This document shows, in pieces, positions 23,317 to 32,062 of a stretch of 40,171 nt of DNA. Positions within the stretch are counted from its first letter, which is position 1; each line of letters opens with the position of its first letter. The DNA comes from Streptomyces sp. WM6378 (GTDB lineage Bacteria; Actinomycetota; Actinomycetes; Streptomycetales; Streptomycetaceae). The notes under the pieces were generated by a model. That model made no database searches. It was given only the letters and a program-made list of their open reading frames with translations, and had not been told where the DNA came from. Where the stretch lies: positions 1 to 40,171 of the forward strand of contig NZ_LGDD01000332.1 in the NCBI RefSeq assembly GCF_001279695.1. Reading direction: 5' to 3'. A program made the position numbers and the translations under genes.

Positions 23317-23901
23317 GTGAACGAACCGATTCAGCCCGCGACCGTCCGCGTGTTCATAGCGCTCGCCCCGCCCGACGACGCGAAGGAAGAGCTGGCGCGA
23401 GCGCTGCGACCCGCCTACGACGCGTACCCGCGCCTGCGGTGGAACCGCATCGAGGACTGGCACATCACCCTGGCCTTCCTCGGCGAGCTCCCGGTCGAAA
23501 CCGCCCCGCTCCTGCGGCAGCCGCTCGCGGATCTCGCGGCAGCGCGCCGGCCGCTGCGACTGGCGCTGCGCGGCGGCGGGCACTTCGACGCGCGGGTGCT
23601 GTGGAGCGGGATCGAGGGGGACCTCGACGGGCTGCACCAGCTCACGGCCGATGTCCGCGGCGTGGTCAAGGAGTGCGGCATCGTCTTCGAGGACCGGCCG
23701 CTACGGCCCCATCTGACGCTGGCCCGGGCCCGCCGCGACGACCCCTCCAGCGTCGTGACCGTAGCCTCCGACCTCGCCGCCTTCACCGGCCGTGAGTGGG
23801 AGGCCGAGCGCCTGCACCTGGTGGCGAGCAACATCGGACGCGGCCCGGGTCCCATCCACTACCGCGACATCGAGGCGTGGCACTTCAGCGGCGGCCGGTG
23901 A
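23317..23901 (+). CDS. thpR: RNA 2',3'-cyclic phosphodiesterase
   Basis: 194 residues from the GTG at 23317. The two HxT motifs of the 2H phosphoesterase superfamily are intact: His49-Ile-Thr51 in 'DWHITLAFLGE' and His132-Leu-Thr134 in 'RPHLTLARAR'. The opening 'VRVFIALAPPDDAKEELARA' and the RW.....WH spacing match ThpR/LigT proteins, which hydrolyse 2',3'-cyclic phosphates on RNA ends and have been linked to tRNA half-molecule processing. No clear Shine-Dalgarno sequence precedes the GTG, so the gene may be leaderless. The neighbours give no functional link. Confidence 0.92.
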   Translation: MNEPIQPATVRVFIALAPPDDAKEELARALRPAYDAYPRLRWNRIEDWHITLAFLGELPVETAPLLRQPLADLAAARRPLRLALRGGGHFDARVLWSGIEGDLDGLHQLTADVRGVVKECGIVFEDRPLRPHLTLARARRDDPSSVVTVASDLAAFTGREWEAERLHLVASNIGRGPGPIHYRDIEAWHFSGGR

Positions 23902-23969
23902 ACGGCGAAGGGCGTCTGCCCCTGGACTGAGACGGCGGCGCACGGTGGACTGCTTCTCACCACCGATCC

Positions 23970-24953
23970 TCACGCCGCGAAGGCGTCGACCGCCTCGGCG
24001 ATGTCGTCCCCGGTCAGGGGTTGCTGCATGTCGCTGAGCAGGCGCGCCAAGGCGGGCAGGGCAGTCTCCTGGCCGGCGAGGGCCACGCTCGCGTAGTCCC
24101 GGTCCGGGATCAGGACCATGGCAGCCCGGTAGCCCGGGAGCCGGCCGTTGAGATACATCTGGCCCGACGGGCCCAGCGCCCATCCGAGCCCGTAGGACAT
24201 GGGGTCGTCGGGCCGGGTGCGCGGACGGCTGACCTCCTCCAGGAGAGCCCGGTCGGCGAGCAGGCGCTCGCCGACGGCCAGGAGCTCCGACACCGAGGAC
24301 CACAGGCCGCCACTGGGCCGACGGGTGCGGGGATAGCCGAGCGACGGGAGTTCGGTCGTGCCGCTCCACCCGGTGACGGACGCGGCCGGGGTCTCGAAGT
24401 CCGTCCGTGCGAAGCCCCAGGGGGCGAGGAGGCTCGCCCGCAACGCGCTCTCGTACGTCGTGCCGTTCAGCGTGGCGAGGACCGAGCCGGCCAGGAAGTA
24501 ATTGCCGTTGTAGTACGACCACCGGCGCCCGGGCTGCCGCTCGTTCCCGGCGCGGACCACGAGCCGGGCGGCCTCCAGGAGCGCGCCGTCCCCGTCGCCC
24601 AGCGCCGCCACCGTCGCCCCGTCCACCGATTCACGCAGGCCGGAGACCTGACCCAGGATCTGTTCCACGGTGATGCTCCTGTCGGCCCGCCAGTCCGGCG
24701 CGAGGCCGGGGAGCAGTTCGACGACAGGGGTGTCCAGTGGCACGCCCTCGTCCCGCAGTGTGCGGAGCAGCGCCGCAGAGGTGAAGACCTTCGTCAGTGA
24801 CGCGATACGGAAACAGGATTCCGCCGTCACGGTGTCCGGCCCGAGGGCGGCCGTCGTCCGTGCGCCTCCCGTCGACGAACCCGCCGCCACGGCCGGAACG
24901 TCGCGAAGCCCTGTCTGTTCTGCCATCAGCTTCTGAAGATTCACGGTGCTCAT
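23970..24953 (-). CDS. Serine beta-lactamase-like hydrolase (class C / S12 fold)
   Basis: 327 residues from the ATG at 24953. The active-site motif Ser52-Leu-Thr-Lys55 (RIASLTKVFTSAALL) and the second motif Tyr147-Tyr-Asn149 (RRWSYYNGNYFLAG) are present. 'YGLGWALGPSGQMYLNGRLP' and 'GYRAAMVLIPDRDYASVALA' mark the region of the third motif, where the usual H/K-x-G appears as 'RLPG'. There is no signal peptide, so it is probably a cytoplasmic esterase, amidase or D-aminopeptidase-like enzyme rather than a true beta-lactamase. It is divergent from the small GyrB-like ATPase gene. Confidence 0.88.
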   Translation of the reverse strand: MSTVNLQKLMAEQTGLRDVPAVAAGSSTGGARTTAALGPDTVTAESCFRIASLTKVFTSAALLRTLRDEGVPLDTPVVELLPGLAPDWRADRSITVEQILGQVSGLRESVDGATVAALGDGDGALLEAARLVVRAGNERQPGRRWSYYNGNYFLAGSVLATLNGTTYESALRASLLAPWGFARTDFETPAASVTGWSGTTELPSLGYPRTRRPSGGLWSSVSELLAVGERLLADRALLEEVSRPRTRPDDPMSYGLGWALGPSGQMYLNGRLPGYRAAMVLIPDRDYASVALAGQETALPALARLLSDMQQPLTGDDIAEAVDAFAA

Positions 24954-25065
24954 GGTATGAGCGGGGCTCGGGACCGGGGGAGGTGGTGGCACAGGTTGAG
25001 GAGAGCGCGCATGGGGCGGGAACCACGGCGATCCTTCCGGTCGACGCGTCGCCCTCCCCCGTGCT

Positions 25066-25074
25066 TGGCATACT
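25066..25074 (+). promoter_or_regulatory. Extended -10 promoter of the GyrB-like gene, leaderless
   Basis: TG-G-CATACT ends 6 nt before the ATG at 25081, and no ribosome-binding site is present. Transcription would start at the start codon itself. Confidence 0.45.
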
Positions 25075-25080
25075 TCACCG

Positions 25081-25707
25081 ATGGACAGACCGACGCCGTC
25101 CTGGCGCAACACGACGCACGACTGGGCCCGCACCGTGGACGCCGACCACCTCTCGTGCGTCCGGGGCGACTCAGCCACGTTCGCTCCCGGCGGCCTGCGG
25201 CACCTCGTCCTTGAAGTCGTCGCTTACGCAGCCGACGAGGCGGAGTCCAGGGGTGCGGGACGGTGCGTGATCACCCTCCATGCCGATGGTTCCGTATCGG
25301 TCGCGGACAACGGGCGAGGCACCGACACCCGCTACGACGCGGACGGCCGGCCCGTCAAGAAGCCGGTCATGGCGACGAAGGACCTGCGCTTCTTCGATCA
25401 CCCCGAAGCGCAGTCACTTCCCGACGGTCACCCGCGCCGGGGCATGTCCGTCGTCGCGGCGCTCAGCGAATGGCTCGTGCACACCAACCGCCGGGCGGGC
25501 GGAGCGTGGGTCCAGCGCTACGTGCACGGGGTCCCCACCACTGGCCTGACACCGACCGAGAACGACGGCACGACCGGCACGACGGTCCATTTCCACGCTC
25601 ACCAACTCCTTTGCCGTACAGGTGATTTGACGGCGAGTGAGCTGACGCGGTTCGTCGCGGCGTGGCCGCACCTGACCGTCGAGGTGGGCGACCACCGGAT
25701 CAGCTGA
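25081..25707 (+). CDS. Small stand-alone GyrB-like GHKL ATPase domain
   Basis: 208 residues that align only to the N-terminal ATPase domain of GyrB/ParE. They cover 'LRHLVLEVVAYAADEAESRG' (N-box), 'SVSVADNGRGTDTRYD' with Asp76-Asn-Gly-Arg-Gly80, 'HPRRGMSVVAALSEW' (the GLHGVG...V.NALS region) and 'ENDGTTGTTVHFHA'. In the N-box the catalytic Glu (45) is kept, but the conserved Asp-Asn pair that includes the Mg-binding Asn is Ala48-Tyr49, and the GLHGVG lid is reduced. It therefore may bind nucleotide weakly or not hydrolyse it. There is no transducer, TOPRIM or DNA-gate domain, so it is not a topoisomerase. A regulatory or antagonist role is possible, but unsupported. Confidence 0.82.
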   Translation: MDRPTPSWRNTTHDWARTVDADHLSCVRGDSATFAPGGLRHLVLEVVAYAADEAESRGAGRCVITLHADGSVSVADNGRGTDTRYDADGRPVKKPVMATKDLRFFDHPEAQSLPDGHPRRGMSVVAALSEWLVHTNRRAGGAWVQRYVHGVPTTGLTPTENDGTTGTTVHFHAHQLLCRTGDLTASELTRFVAAWPHLTVEVGDHRIS

Positions 25708-25825
25708 CCTGGCGGCCACACCGCCCACGCGCTCCCCCTGCTCGGATCGATGCACGCCACTCGCCCTGTTCACGCTGGGGAAAGTGGTTTGCCGGCCCGG
25801 TGCCCGATGCGTACCGTCGCCGTCC

Positions 25826-26338
25826 ATGACCCCGAATCTGCGTACTGAGCGACTGCTCCTGGAGCCCTATGTCCCTGAGGACGAAGAGGGGTTCGTCGCC
25901 CTGTTCCAGGATGCGAGCGTGTCGCAGTGGATGGGCGACGGACGGGCCACCGAGGCAGCGGACCGGTCCCTGTTCGGGCGGATCTTCACGAAGGTCTATG
26001 CCCAGCAGCTCTTCGATGTCTGGGCCGTTCGCAGGGACGGTCTGCTGATCGGGCACGCCGAGATCAAGCCGACCGATGTGGTCGGGGGCCACGAGATCAT
26101 CTACGCGCTGGCCCCGACGGCGTGGGGCTCGGGCCTCGGAACGGAACTGGCCGAGGCCCTCGTCGCCTACGGGTTCGGCCCGCTCGGCCTGGCCGAGGTA
26201 CACGCCACCGTGGCCGCGCCGAACACCGCATCGCTGAAGTTGCTGGCCAGGATCGGCTTCGAGCACGTCCGGGACGTGATCGAGGACGACGGCAGCACTA
26301 CTCGCGTACTGACTCGCGCCCTGCCCGTCCCCAACTGA
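25826..26338 (+). CDS. GNAT-family N-acetyltransferase (RimJ/RimL-like)
   Basis: 170 residues from the ATG at 25826. It begins with 'LRTERLLLEPYVPEDEEGFV', the usual opening of RimJ/RimL-type GNATs. 'LIGHAEIKPT' is strand 4, 'YALAPTAWGSGLGTELAEAL' contains the acetyl-CoA pyrophosphate loop, and 'EVHATVAAPNTASLKLLARI', then 'GFEHVRD', is the classic C-terminal signature. It transfers an acetyl group from acetyl-CoA to an unknown amine. A -10-like TACCGT 9 nt upstream and the lack of a Shine-Dalgarno sequence suggest a leaderless message. It converges on the TrmB/LuxR gene downstream with 30 bp between them. Confidence 0.92.
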   Translation: MTPNLRTERLLLEPYVPEDEEGFVALFQDASVSQWMGDGRATEAADRSLFGRIFTKVYAQQLFDVWAVRRDGLLIGHAEIKPTDVVGGHEIIYALAPTAWGSGLGTELAEALVAYGFGPLGLAEVHATVAAPNTASLKLLARIGFEHVRDVIEDDGSTTRVLTRALPVPN

Positions 26339-26368
26339 GCCTCTCCGGCCCCGCACGGTCCGCGCGGC

Positions 26369-27382
26369 TCACAGCAACCCCGCCCGAGCCGCCTGGATGC
26401 CTGCCTGGAAGCGGGTGCGGGCGCCCAGCATGTCCATCAGTTCGTGCACCCAGCGTTGCACCGTTCGGGGCGAGACTCCCAGGTGGCGGGCGATGCTGTC
26501 GTCGGTCAGGCCGGCCGAGAGCAGGGTCAGGAGTTCGCTTCGGCGGTCGCCGGCCGCGCGTCCGGGGTCGTCGGCGTCCGGGACGCGTGGGGCCCGGTGC
26601 CAGTACACCTCGAACATGGCCACCAGCGCGTCGAGGAGCGATGACGGCCGCACGAACAGCGCGCCTCGCAGCTCCGCGCCGTTCGACACCGGCAGCATCG
26701 CCCATCGGTCGTCCACCACGGCCAGTTTGCAGGGGAGTTCGGGCAGTACCCGGGCCTCCTCCCCCGCCTCGATGAACTCGCGGAGCTCGGCCAGTCGGCC
26801 AGGTGCGCGCACCGTGTTCGCCTCGTAGACGACTCGCATCCGAACTCCCCTGGCCAGCAAGGGCAGTTCGACCCCGGGATCGGCCCGCATGATGTGCGGG
26901 GCCTTGTCGAAGAGCAACACGTCGTGGCGGGCGCCCTCCTGCATGCTGCGCCAGCGGTCCGCGATGGCGGCACGTCCGGTCACCATCTCCACGAGGCCCG
27001 CGGCGGACGGTCGTCGCGCCCGGTGATACGTCCGCATCAGCTCGCCGATGCGGCCCCGGGTCCGGCACAACTCCTCCTCGCGGCGCAGCAGAAGGGCCTC
27101 CACGGCCACGTCCGGCGCCGCGGCCGACCACTGCGGCCGCGCCCCACGTCGGCACACCAGCCCTCGCTCGGCGAGCAACTCCAGTGTCCGCGCCACCTGT
27201 TCGTCGCGCAGGGTCAGGTCGGCGGCGATCCGTTCCGTGGTGCGACCCGGCCGGGAGAGGACGTGGAGGTAGACGCGCTCTTCCGGTTCCGGTACGCCGA
27301 GTGCCACGAGCAGACCGTCGACGGACGGGTCGGTCGCCGGTCTGGTTGAAGTCCCGTACACATAGGGGGAGTTGGGGTGCAT
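26369..27382 (-). CDS. Second TrmB/LuxR-type transcriptional regulator
   Basis: 337 residues from the ATG at 27382. The N-terminal TrmB-like winged helix (about 20-90) includes 'VALGVPEPEERVYLHVLSRP' and 'RTTERIAADLTLRDEQVART'. The middle region (about 130-260) resembles the PLD-like domain seen in the regulator at 18845. The C-terminal LuxR/GerE helix-turn-helix reads 'LLSAGLTDDSIARHLGVSPR', 'TVQRWVHELMDMLGARTRFQ'. It shares the architecture and the closing 'LGA..RFQ.G......GLL' with that gene. It is divergent from a secreted G1 peptidase gene, with two palindromes in the gap, and is the obvious candidate regulator of that peptidase. Confidence 0.88.
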   Translation of the reverse strand: MHPNSPYVYGTSTRPATDPSVDGLLVALGVPEPEERVYLHVLSRPGRTTERIAADLTLRDEQVARTLELLAERGLVCRRGARPQWSAAAPDVAVEALLLRREEELCRTRGRIGELMRTYHRARRPSAAGLVEMVTGRAAIADRWRSMQEGARHDVLLFDKAPHIMRADPGVELPLLARGVRMRVVYEANTVRAPGRLAELREFIEAGEEARVLPELPCKLAVVDDRWAMLPVSNGAELRGALFVRPSSLLDALVAMFEVYWHRAPRVPDADDPGRAAGDRRSELLTLLSAGLTDDSIARHLGVSPRTVQRWVHELMDMLGARTRFQAGIQAARAGLL

Positions 27383-27438
27383 CCTGACCGCCTCTTCCTC
27401 GGTCGCGCCCGGTCGCGCGGCGCGAGCGCCTACCGCCT

Positions 27439-27493
27439 GTGGACCCGCTCTGTCCACCCCCGGGGCATCATGTCATGTTCCCGCCATGGCGGG
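27439..27493. promoter_or_regulatory. Two palindromes between the LuxR-type regulator and the G1 peptidase
   Basis: GTGGAC (27439-27444), 7 nt, then GTCCAC (27452-27457) form a perfect inverted repeat. CCCGCCATGGCGGG (27480-27493) is a perfect 14-bp palindrome. Both lie in the 216-bp gap between divergent starts and are candidate operators for the regulator. Confidence 0.45.
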
Positions 27494-27598
27494 TTCCGGA
27501 TCCCGCCCGCCCCTGGAGAGTTCCGGCCGCCCGCCGCCACCATGAGCCCGGCCCACCCGCCGCCTTCCCCCACTCCCTCACCCAGAGGAGACCGGCAC

Positions 27599-28366
27599 AT
27601 GGGTACCCGCATACGCCCCCCACGGCAGTTCCGCAGAACCAACCGCGCCAGATCGGCCGCTGCCGGTCTGCTCCTGGCCGCAACCGTCGTCGCCCCACTC
27701 GGCGTCGGTACGGCGACCGCGTCCGCCGCCACCTTCAGTCCGTACGACGCGCACATCAAGGACAGCGTCTGGGGCGGTTACGTCGCCCAGGGTTCGTTCA
27801 CCCGCATCACCGGCTCCTGGGTCGAGCCGCACGCCACCTGCAACTCCAGCAACGACCTCTTCGCCCCTTGGGTCGGCATCGACGGCTACGGCTCACAGAC
27901 GGTGGAGCAGACCGGGGTGCAGACCGACTGCTCCAGCGGCAGCCCGCAGCTCTCGGCCTGGTACGAGATGTACCCGGCCCAGCCCATCTACTGGGACGAT
28001 CCCGTCTCCGAGGGCGACAGCATGACCGGCACCGTGGTCTCCGACGGCGGCGGCGACTACACCCTCACGCTGACCGACAACACCCGGGGCTGGACCGAGC
28101 ACACCACCCAGAACCTCGGCGCCCAGAACGTCAGCGCCGAGGCCATCATCGAGTCCCCGACCCAGAGCTACCCGTCCTTCGACCGGCTCGACTTCTCCGG
28201 CATCAGCGTCGACGGCCAAGTCTTCGACGCCTACAACCCCGAGCCCCTGACCAGCGGCGGGTACAGCCCCGGCCCACTCCAGAACGGCGCCTTCTCCATG
28301 AGTCCGGGCGGCAACTCCCCACACGCCCCGCACCCCGCGACCCGCCCGAGCACCATCCGTTACTGA
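27599..28366 (+). CDS. Secreted G1-family (glutamic) endopeptidase
   Basis: 255 residues from the ATG at 27599, preceded by AGAGGAG. The basic N-terminus and hydrophobic helix with cleavage near ASA (about residue 43) predict secretion. The mature part matches the eqolisin/G1 beta-sandwich: 'DSVWGGYVAQGSFTRITGSW', 'FAPWVGIDGYGSQTVEQTGV' with the catalytic glutamine of the 'QTG' motif (Gln104), 'SAWYEMYPAQPIYW' and 'SAEAIIESP' with the catalytic glutamate region (Glu181/Glu185). Cys81 and Cys111 may form a disulfide. G1 peptidases were first known from fungi and act at low pH; bacterial members are less studied. The gene ends at a strong bidirectional terminator. Confidence 0.87.
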   Translation: MGTRIRPPRQFRRTNRARSAAAGLLLAATVVAPLGVGTATASAATFSPYDAHIKDSVWGGYVAQGSFTRITGSWVEPHATCNSSNDLFAPWVGIDGYGSQTVEQTGVQTDCSSGSPQLSAWYEMYPAQPIYWDDPVSEGDSMTGTVVSDGGGDYTLTLTDNTRGWTEHTTQNLGAQNVSAEAIIESPTQSYPSFDRLDFSGISVDGQVFDAYNPEPLTSGGYSPGPLQNGAFSMSPGGNSPHAPHPATRPSTIRY

Positions 28367-28379
28367 TCGCGAGTTCCAG

Positions 28380-28417
28380 CCGGGCCGCCCACGCGGACGA
28401 AGCGTGGGGCGGCCCGG
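28380..28417. terminator. Bidirectional terminator between the G1 peptidase and xylA
   Basis: CCGGGCCGCCCACGC (28380-28394) pairs with GCGTGGGGCGGCCCGG (28402-28417) over 15 bp, with one bulged G and a 7-nt loop. It fills the 52-bp gap between the convergent genes. Confidence 0.85.
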
Positions 28418-28418
28418 T

Positions 28419-29588
28419 TCAGCGGGTGCCGAGCAGGTGATCCATCGCCAGCTGGTCGAGGTGCTCGAAGGCCATGCCCCGCTCCCCCGCCTCCTCCACG
28501 TCGAAGTCCTCGAAGGCCGTACGGTCGGCGAGCAGTCCGGCGAGGCCGTCCTCGGCGGTGGGCCGGGCGAGGTCGTCCAGGCGTGCCGCGCGCAGCGCCT
28601 CGCGCACCTCGGGGTCGGCCCGGAAGGCGGCCGAACGCGCCTTCAGGATCAGGTAGTTGCGCATGTTGCCGGCCGCCGACGCCCACACCCCGGCCATGTC
28701 CTCGGTGCGCGGCGGCTTGAAGTCGAAGTGCCTCGGGCCCGTGTAGTGCGCGGATTCGAGCAGGTCCACCAGCCAGAACGCATCGCGCAGGTTGCCGGAG
28801 CCGAAGCGCAGGTCCTGGTCGTACTTGATGCCGGACTGGCCGTTCAGGTCGATGTGGAAGAGCTTGCCCGCCCACAGGGCCTGGGCGATGCCGTGCGTGA
28901 AGTTGAGCCCGGCCATCTGCTCGTGACCGGTCTCGGGGTTCACGCCGACCAGTTCCGGGCGTTCCAGTCGCTCGATGAACGCGAGCGCGTGCCCGACCGT
29001 GGGCAGCAGGATGTCGCCGCGCGGCTCGTTGGGCTTGGGCTCGACGGCGAAGCGCAGGTCGTAGCGCTGCTCGGTGACGTACTGCCCAAGGAGGTCGAAG
29101 GCTTCCTTCATCCGGTCCAGGGCGACGCGCACGTCCTTCGCGGCGCCCGATTCCGAGCCCTCGCGCCCGCCCCAGGCGACGTAGGTGTGGGCGCCCAGTT
29201 CCACGGCCAGGTCGATGTTGCGCAAGGTCTTGCGCAGGGCGTACCGGCGGATGTCGCGGTCGTTGGCGGTGAACGCGCCGTCCTTGAAGACCGGGTGCGT
29301 GAAGAGGTTCGTCGTGGCCATCGGCACGACCATGCCGGTGGCGTCGAGCGCCTGCCGGAACCGCTTGATGTGCGACTCCCGCTCGGTGTCCGGGGTGCCG
29401 AAGGGGATCAGGTCGTCGTCGTGGAAGGTCACCCCGTACGCGCCGAGGTCGGCGAGGCGCCGGACCGACTCGACCGGGTCGAGGGCCGGGCGGGTCGCGT
29501 CGCCGAACGGGTCGCGCCCCTGCCAGCCCACGGTCCAAAGACCGAAGGAGAACTTGTCCTCGGGGGTCGGGGTGAAGCGTTCCGTCAT
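28419..29588 (-). CDS. xylA: Xylose isomerase
   Basis: 389 residues from the ATG at 29588. It converts D-xylose to D-xylulose in the cytoplasm. The sequence is characteristic of Streptomyces xylose isomerase: '[20 protein letters not shown]', the catalytic His56 and Asp59 in '[13 protein letters not shown]', '[17 protein letters not shown]', the metal ligands in '[12 protein letters not shown]', '[16 protein letters not shown]' and '[17 protein letters not shown]'. The length matches the 387-389 residues usual in the genus. It is divergent from xylB, and the gap carries paired TGACAAAT sites that probably bind a ROK-type xylose repressor. A GTG upstream in frame (29603) is possible, but the conserved start favours the ATG. 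Confidence 0.98.
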   Translation of the reverse strand: MTERFTPTPEDKFSFGLWTVGWQGRDPFGDATRPALDPVESVRRLADLGAYGVTFHDDDLIPFGTPDTERESHIKRFRQALDATGMVVPMATTNLFTHPVFKDGAFTANDRDIRRYALRKTLRNIDLAVELGAHTYVAWGGREGSESGAAKDVRVALDRMKEAFDLLGQYVTEQRYDLRFAVEPKPNEPRGDILLPTVGHALAFIERLERPELVGVNPETGHEQMAGLNFTHGIAQALWAGKLFHIDLNGQSGIKYDQDLRFGSGNLRDAFWLVDLLESAHYTGPRHFDFKPPRTEDMAGVWASAAGNMRNYLILKARSAAFRADPEVREALRAARLDDLARPTAEDGLAGLLADRTAFEDFDVEEAGERGMAFEHLDQLAMDHLLGTR

Positions 29589-29633
29589 CCTCTTCGCCAC
29601 CTTCACGCGGGTCCGTTCGGCGCCTGCCGAGCT

Positions 29634-29722
29634 ATTTGTTTTGTTACCTGACAAATACTGCACGATCGCTTCGGCTTCCGTAACCCTGGGGCGTCGCCTA
29701 ATTTGGTGCACCACATTTGTCA
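29634..29722. promoter_or_regulatory. Paired operators of the xylA/xylB divergent promoter
   Basis: TGACAAAT occurs at 29649-29656 on the plus strand and at 29722-29715 on the minus strand. The first is part of the inverted repeat ATTTGT (29634-29639) with ACAAAT (29651-29656); the second adjoins the perfect palindrome TGGTGCACCA (29704-29713). A weak promoter toward xylA (TTACGG-N17-CAGTAT) and one toward xylB (TTCCGT-N17-TAATTT) would each start close to one operator. This fits repression of both genes by one sugar-responsive regulator. Confidence 0.6.
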
Positions 29723-29776
29723 CCCGCACGGCCAAATCACTCCCGCCCCCTCGAACCCCGCAAGAGAGGTGCCCGG

Positions 29777-31258
29777 ATGCCGCACCGCCCGGTCGTCATC
29801 GGCGTGGACAGTTCCACCCAGTCCACCAAGGCCCTGTTCGCCGACGCCGTCACCGGAAGGACGCTCGCCGTCGGCCGCGCGCCGCACCACGTCGACGGCT
29901 CCGCGGGAGCCCGCGAGAGCGACCCGGAGCGGTGGTGGCAGGCGCTGCGGGAGGCCGTCGCCGCCGGCCTGAAGGAGTCGCGTGCGCCGGCGTCCGCCGT
30001 CACCGCCATCGCGGTGGCCGGGCAGCAGCACGGCCTGGTGAGCCTGGGCCGGGACCACCGGCCGCTCCGCCCTGCCCTGCTGTGGAACGACACCCGCTCC
30101 GCCCCGCAGGCCGCCGCCCTCACCGCGGCGCTCGGCGGCCCGGCCGCCTGGACCGCCCGCACCGGTTCCGTACCGGTCGCCGCGATGACCGCCGCCAAGT
30201 GGCGCTGGCTGTGCGAGTACGAACCCTCGACCATCGCTCGCTGCACGGCAGTCCGGCTGCCCCACGACTTCCTCACCGAACGACTCGCCGGGGTCGCCGT
30301 CACCGACCGCGGGGACGCCTCCGGCGCCGGCTGGTACTCCACCGCGACCGGGTCCTACGACACCGAGATCCTCCAACTCATCGACCTGGAAGCCGAGTTG
30401 CTGCCCTCCGTGGCCGCGACCGGCGGCGCCCGCGTCGGCACCCTCACCACGTCCGCCGCCGAAGCGCTCGGGCTGCCGCCCGGTGTCGTCGTGGCCGCCG
30501 GGACCGGTGACAACATGAGCGCGGCCGTCGGCCTCGGGCTCGGTGGCGCCGGGCTCCTGGACCATCCCGTGCTCAGCCTCGGGACCTCCGGCACGGTCTT
30601 CGCCGCGACCCGCACCCGGCCCGCCAACCCCGCGCTCAGCGGGTTCGCCGCCGCCGACGGCGGGTACCTCCCACTGGCCTGCACCCTGAACTGCACGCTC
30701 GCAGTCGACCGCGTCGCCACCCTGCTCGGTCTCGACCGCGACGACGCGGCACCCGGTGGTGAGGCCGTGCTCCTGCCCTACCTCGACGGCGAACGCACCC
30801 CCGATCTCCCGCACGCCGCCGGGCTGCTCACCGGCCTGCGCCACGCCACCACACCGCAGCAACTCCTCGGCGCCGCCTACGAAGGCGCCGTCGTCACGGT
30901 GCTGCGCGCGCTGGACGAGGTCCTGCGCGCCTGCGGCCTCGACCCCGACTCCCCCGCCGTCGCGGCCAGGCCATTGCGCCTCATCGGCGGCGGTGCCCAG
31001 GGCCGCACCTGGGTCGAGACGGTACGCCGCCTGTCGGGACGGCCCCTCGTCGTCCCGAGCGGCACGGAGCTGGTGGCCGTCGGCGCGGCCGCGCTCGCCG
31101 CAGCGGCCGCGTCCGGCGCCGATCCGGTCGCGATCGCCCAGGGCTGGGGAGCCGGTCGGGGTGCTGACCTCCCGCCAACAGAGCGGGACTTGGAGTCCTG
31201 GGAGCGCATCGTCTCCGTACTCGACAGCGCGGCACCCACGCTGCTCAACGGCGGCTGA
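29777..31258 (+). CDS. xylB: Xylulokinase
   Basis: 493 residues from the ATG at 29777, with AGAGGT upstream. It is a FGGY carbohydrate kinase that phosphorylates D-xylulose to xylulose 5-phosphate. The FGGY_N domain starts with '[20 protein letters not shown]' (phosphate-1 motif) and has '[15 protein letters not shown]' and 'ALLWNDTRS'. FGGY_C has '[20 protein letters not shown]', '[15 protein letters not shown]', '[20 protein letters not shown]' and '[20 protein letters not shown]'. The substrate call rests on the GQQHG motif typical of xylulokinases and on the adjacent xylA. Confidence 0.96.
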   Translation: MPHRPVVIGVDSSTQSTKALFADAVTGRTLAVGRAPHHVDGSAGARESDPERWWQALREAVAAGLKESRAPASAVTAIAVAGQQHGLVSLGRDHRPLRPALLWNDTRSAPQAAALTAALGGPAAWTARTGSVPVAAMTAAKWRWLCEYEPSTIARCTAVRLPHDFLTERLAGVAVTDRGDASGAGWYSTATGSYDTEILQLIDLEAELLPSVAATGGARVGTLTTSAAEALGLPPGVVVAAGTGDNMSAAVGLGLGGAGLLDHPVLSLGTSGTVFAATRTRPANPALSGFAAADGGYLPLACTLNCTLAVDRVATLLGLDRDDAAPGGEAVLLPYLDGERTPDLPHAAGLLTGLRHATTPQQLLGAAYEGAVVTVLRALDEVLRACGLDPDSPAVAARPLRLIGGGAQGRTWVETVRRLSGRPLVVPSGTELVAVGAAALAAAAASGADPVAIAQGWGAGRGADLPPTERDLESWERIVSVLDSAAPTLLNGG

Positions 31259-31314
31259 GTCGAGGCTCGCGGCAGCACGAACACGCGGACACATCAAGGG
31301 AGTTGCCCGAAGCA

Positions 31315-31374
31315 TTGACGAATCCCGAGCCCGGATCTAGCTTCATCGCGTCGCACTTCGTACGTCATATATGA
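31315..31374 (+). promoter_or_regulatory. Promoter and operator of the gntR-dapA-ilvD operon
   Basis: TTGACG (31315-31320) and TAGCTT (31338-31343) are 17 nt apart, which is a good housekeeping promoter with a start near 31350. The perfect palindrome TCATATATGA (31365-31374) lies just downstream of that start and 22 nt before the GntR ATG. It suggests roadblock-type autorepression by the GntR protein. Confidence 0.6.
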
Positions 31375-31396
31375 GACGCGAGATCCGAGGCACCCC

Positions 31397-32062
31397 ATGG
31401 CCTTCACGCCCACCCCCATCCCCTCCCGCACCCAGTTCGTCCTCGACGCGATCCGGCACGCCATCCTCACCGGCGCGCTCAGGCCCAGCCAGGCCCTGGT
31501 CGAGACGGAGTTGGCAGCCCAGTTCGGGGTGTCGAAGACCCCGGTGCGGGAGGCGCTCAAGACGCTGGCCGGGACCGGCCTTGTGACGATGAGCCAGTAC
31601 AAGGGGGTCGCCGTCCGCCGGGTCGACGCCGACATGGCTCGCGAGGTGTACGACGTACGGCTGCTGCTCGAACCGGAGGCGGTGCGCCGCACAGTCGCCC
31701 GCAAGGCCCCGCTGGCAGCGGCCGAGGAGGCGCTGGACCGTGCCGACCGCGCGCAGGACGGGGCCGAACGGGCCCTGGCCAACCGGGAGTTCCACCGCGC
31801 GCTGTACCTTCCGTGCGGCAATCCCCTCCTTACCCGGATGCTCGACGAGGTGCGCGACCAGGCCGCCCTGGTGTCGGCCGTGGCATGGGCAGCGCAGCCG
31901 TCGTGGGAGCGGGAGGCGGCCGAGCACCGGGCGGTCCTGCGCCACGCGCTGGCCGGGGACGCGGACGGCGCGGCCCGCGCCCTGCACGACCACATCGGGT
32001 CGTTCATCCGGCGGGCGTTCCCCGAGGACGCCGGTCGGCCTTCCGACAAGGACAGCGCGTGA
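31397..32062 (+). CDS. GntR-family (FadR/FCD) transcriptional regulator
   Basis: 221 residues from the ATG at 31397, with GAGG at a 6-nt spacing. The winged helix covers about residues 10-75 ('VLDAIRHAILTGALRPSQAL', 'AAQFGVSKTPVREALKTLAG'). The FCD effector domain (about 85-210) has 'YDVRLLLEPEAVRRTVARKA', 'ANREFHRALYLPCGNPLL' and 'HRAVLRHALAGDADGAARAL', with the His and Asp positions expected to bind metal and a carboxylate sugar acid. Its stop overlaps the next start (GTGA), so it is the first gene of the catabolic operon and probably represses it until the sugar acid or its ketodeoxy product is present. Confidence 0.93.
   Translation: MAFTPTPIPSRTQFVLDAIRHAILTGALRPSQALVETELAAQFGVSKTPVREALKTLAGTGLVTMSQYKGVAVRRVDADMAREVYDVRLLLEPEAVRRTVARKAPLAAAEEALDRADRAQDGAERALANREFHRALYLPCGNPLLTRMLDEVRDQAALVSAVAWAAQPSWEREAAEHRAVLRHALAGDADGAARALHDHIGSFIRRAFPEDAGRPSDKDSA

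Noticed and set aside
23970..24953. Reading the serine hydrolase as a secreted beta-lactamase giving antibiotic resistance.
   Set aside because: There is no signal peptide, and the third active-site motif is not a clear K-T-G or H-x-G. A cytoplasmic esterase or peptidase is more likely.
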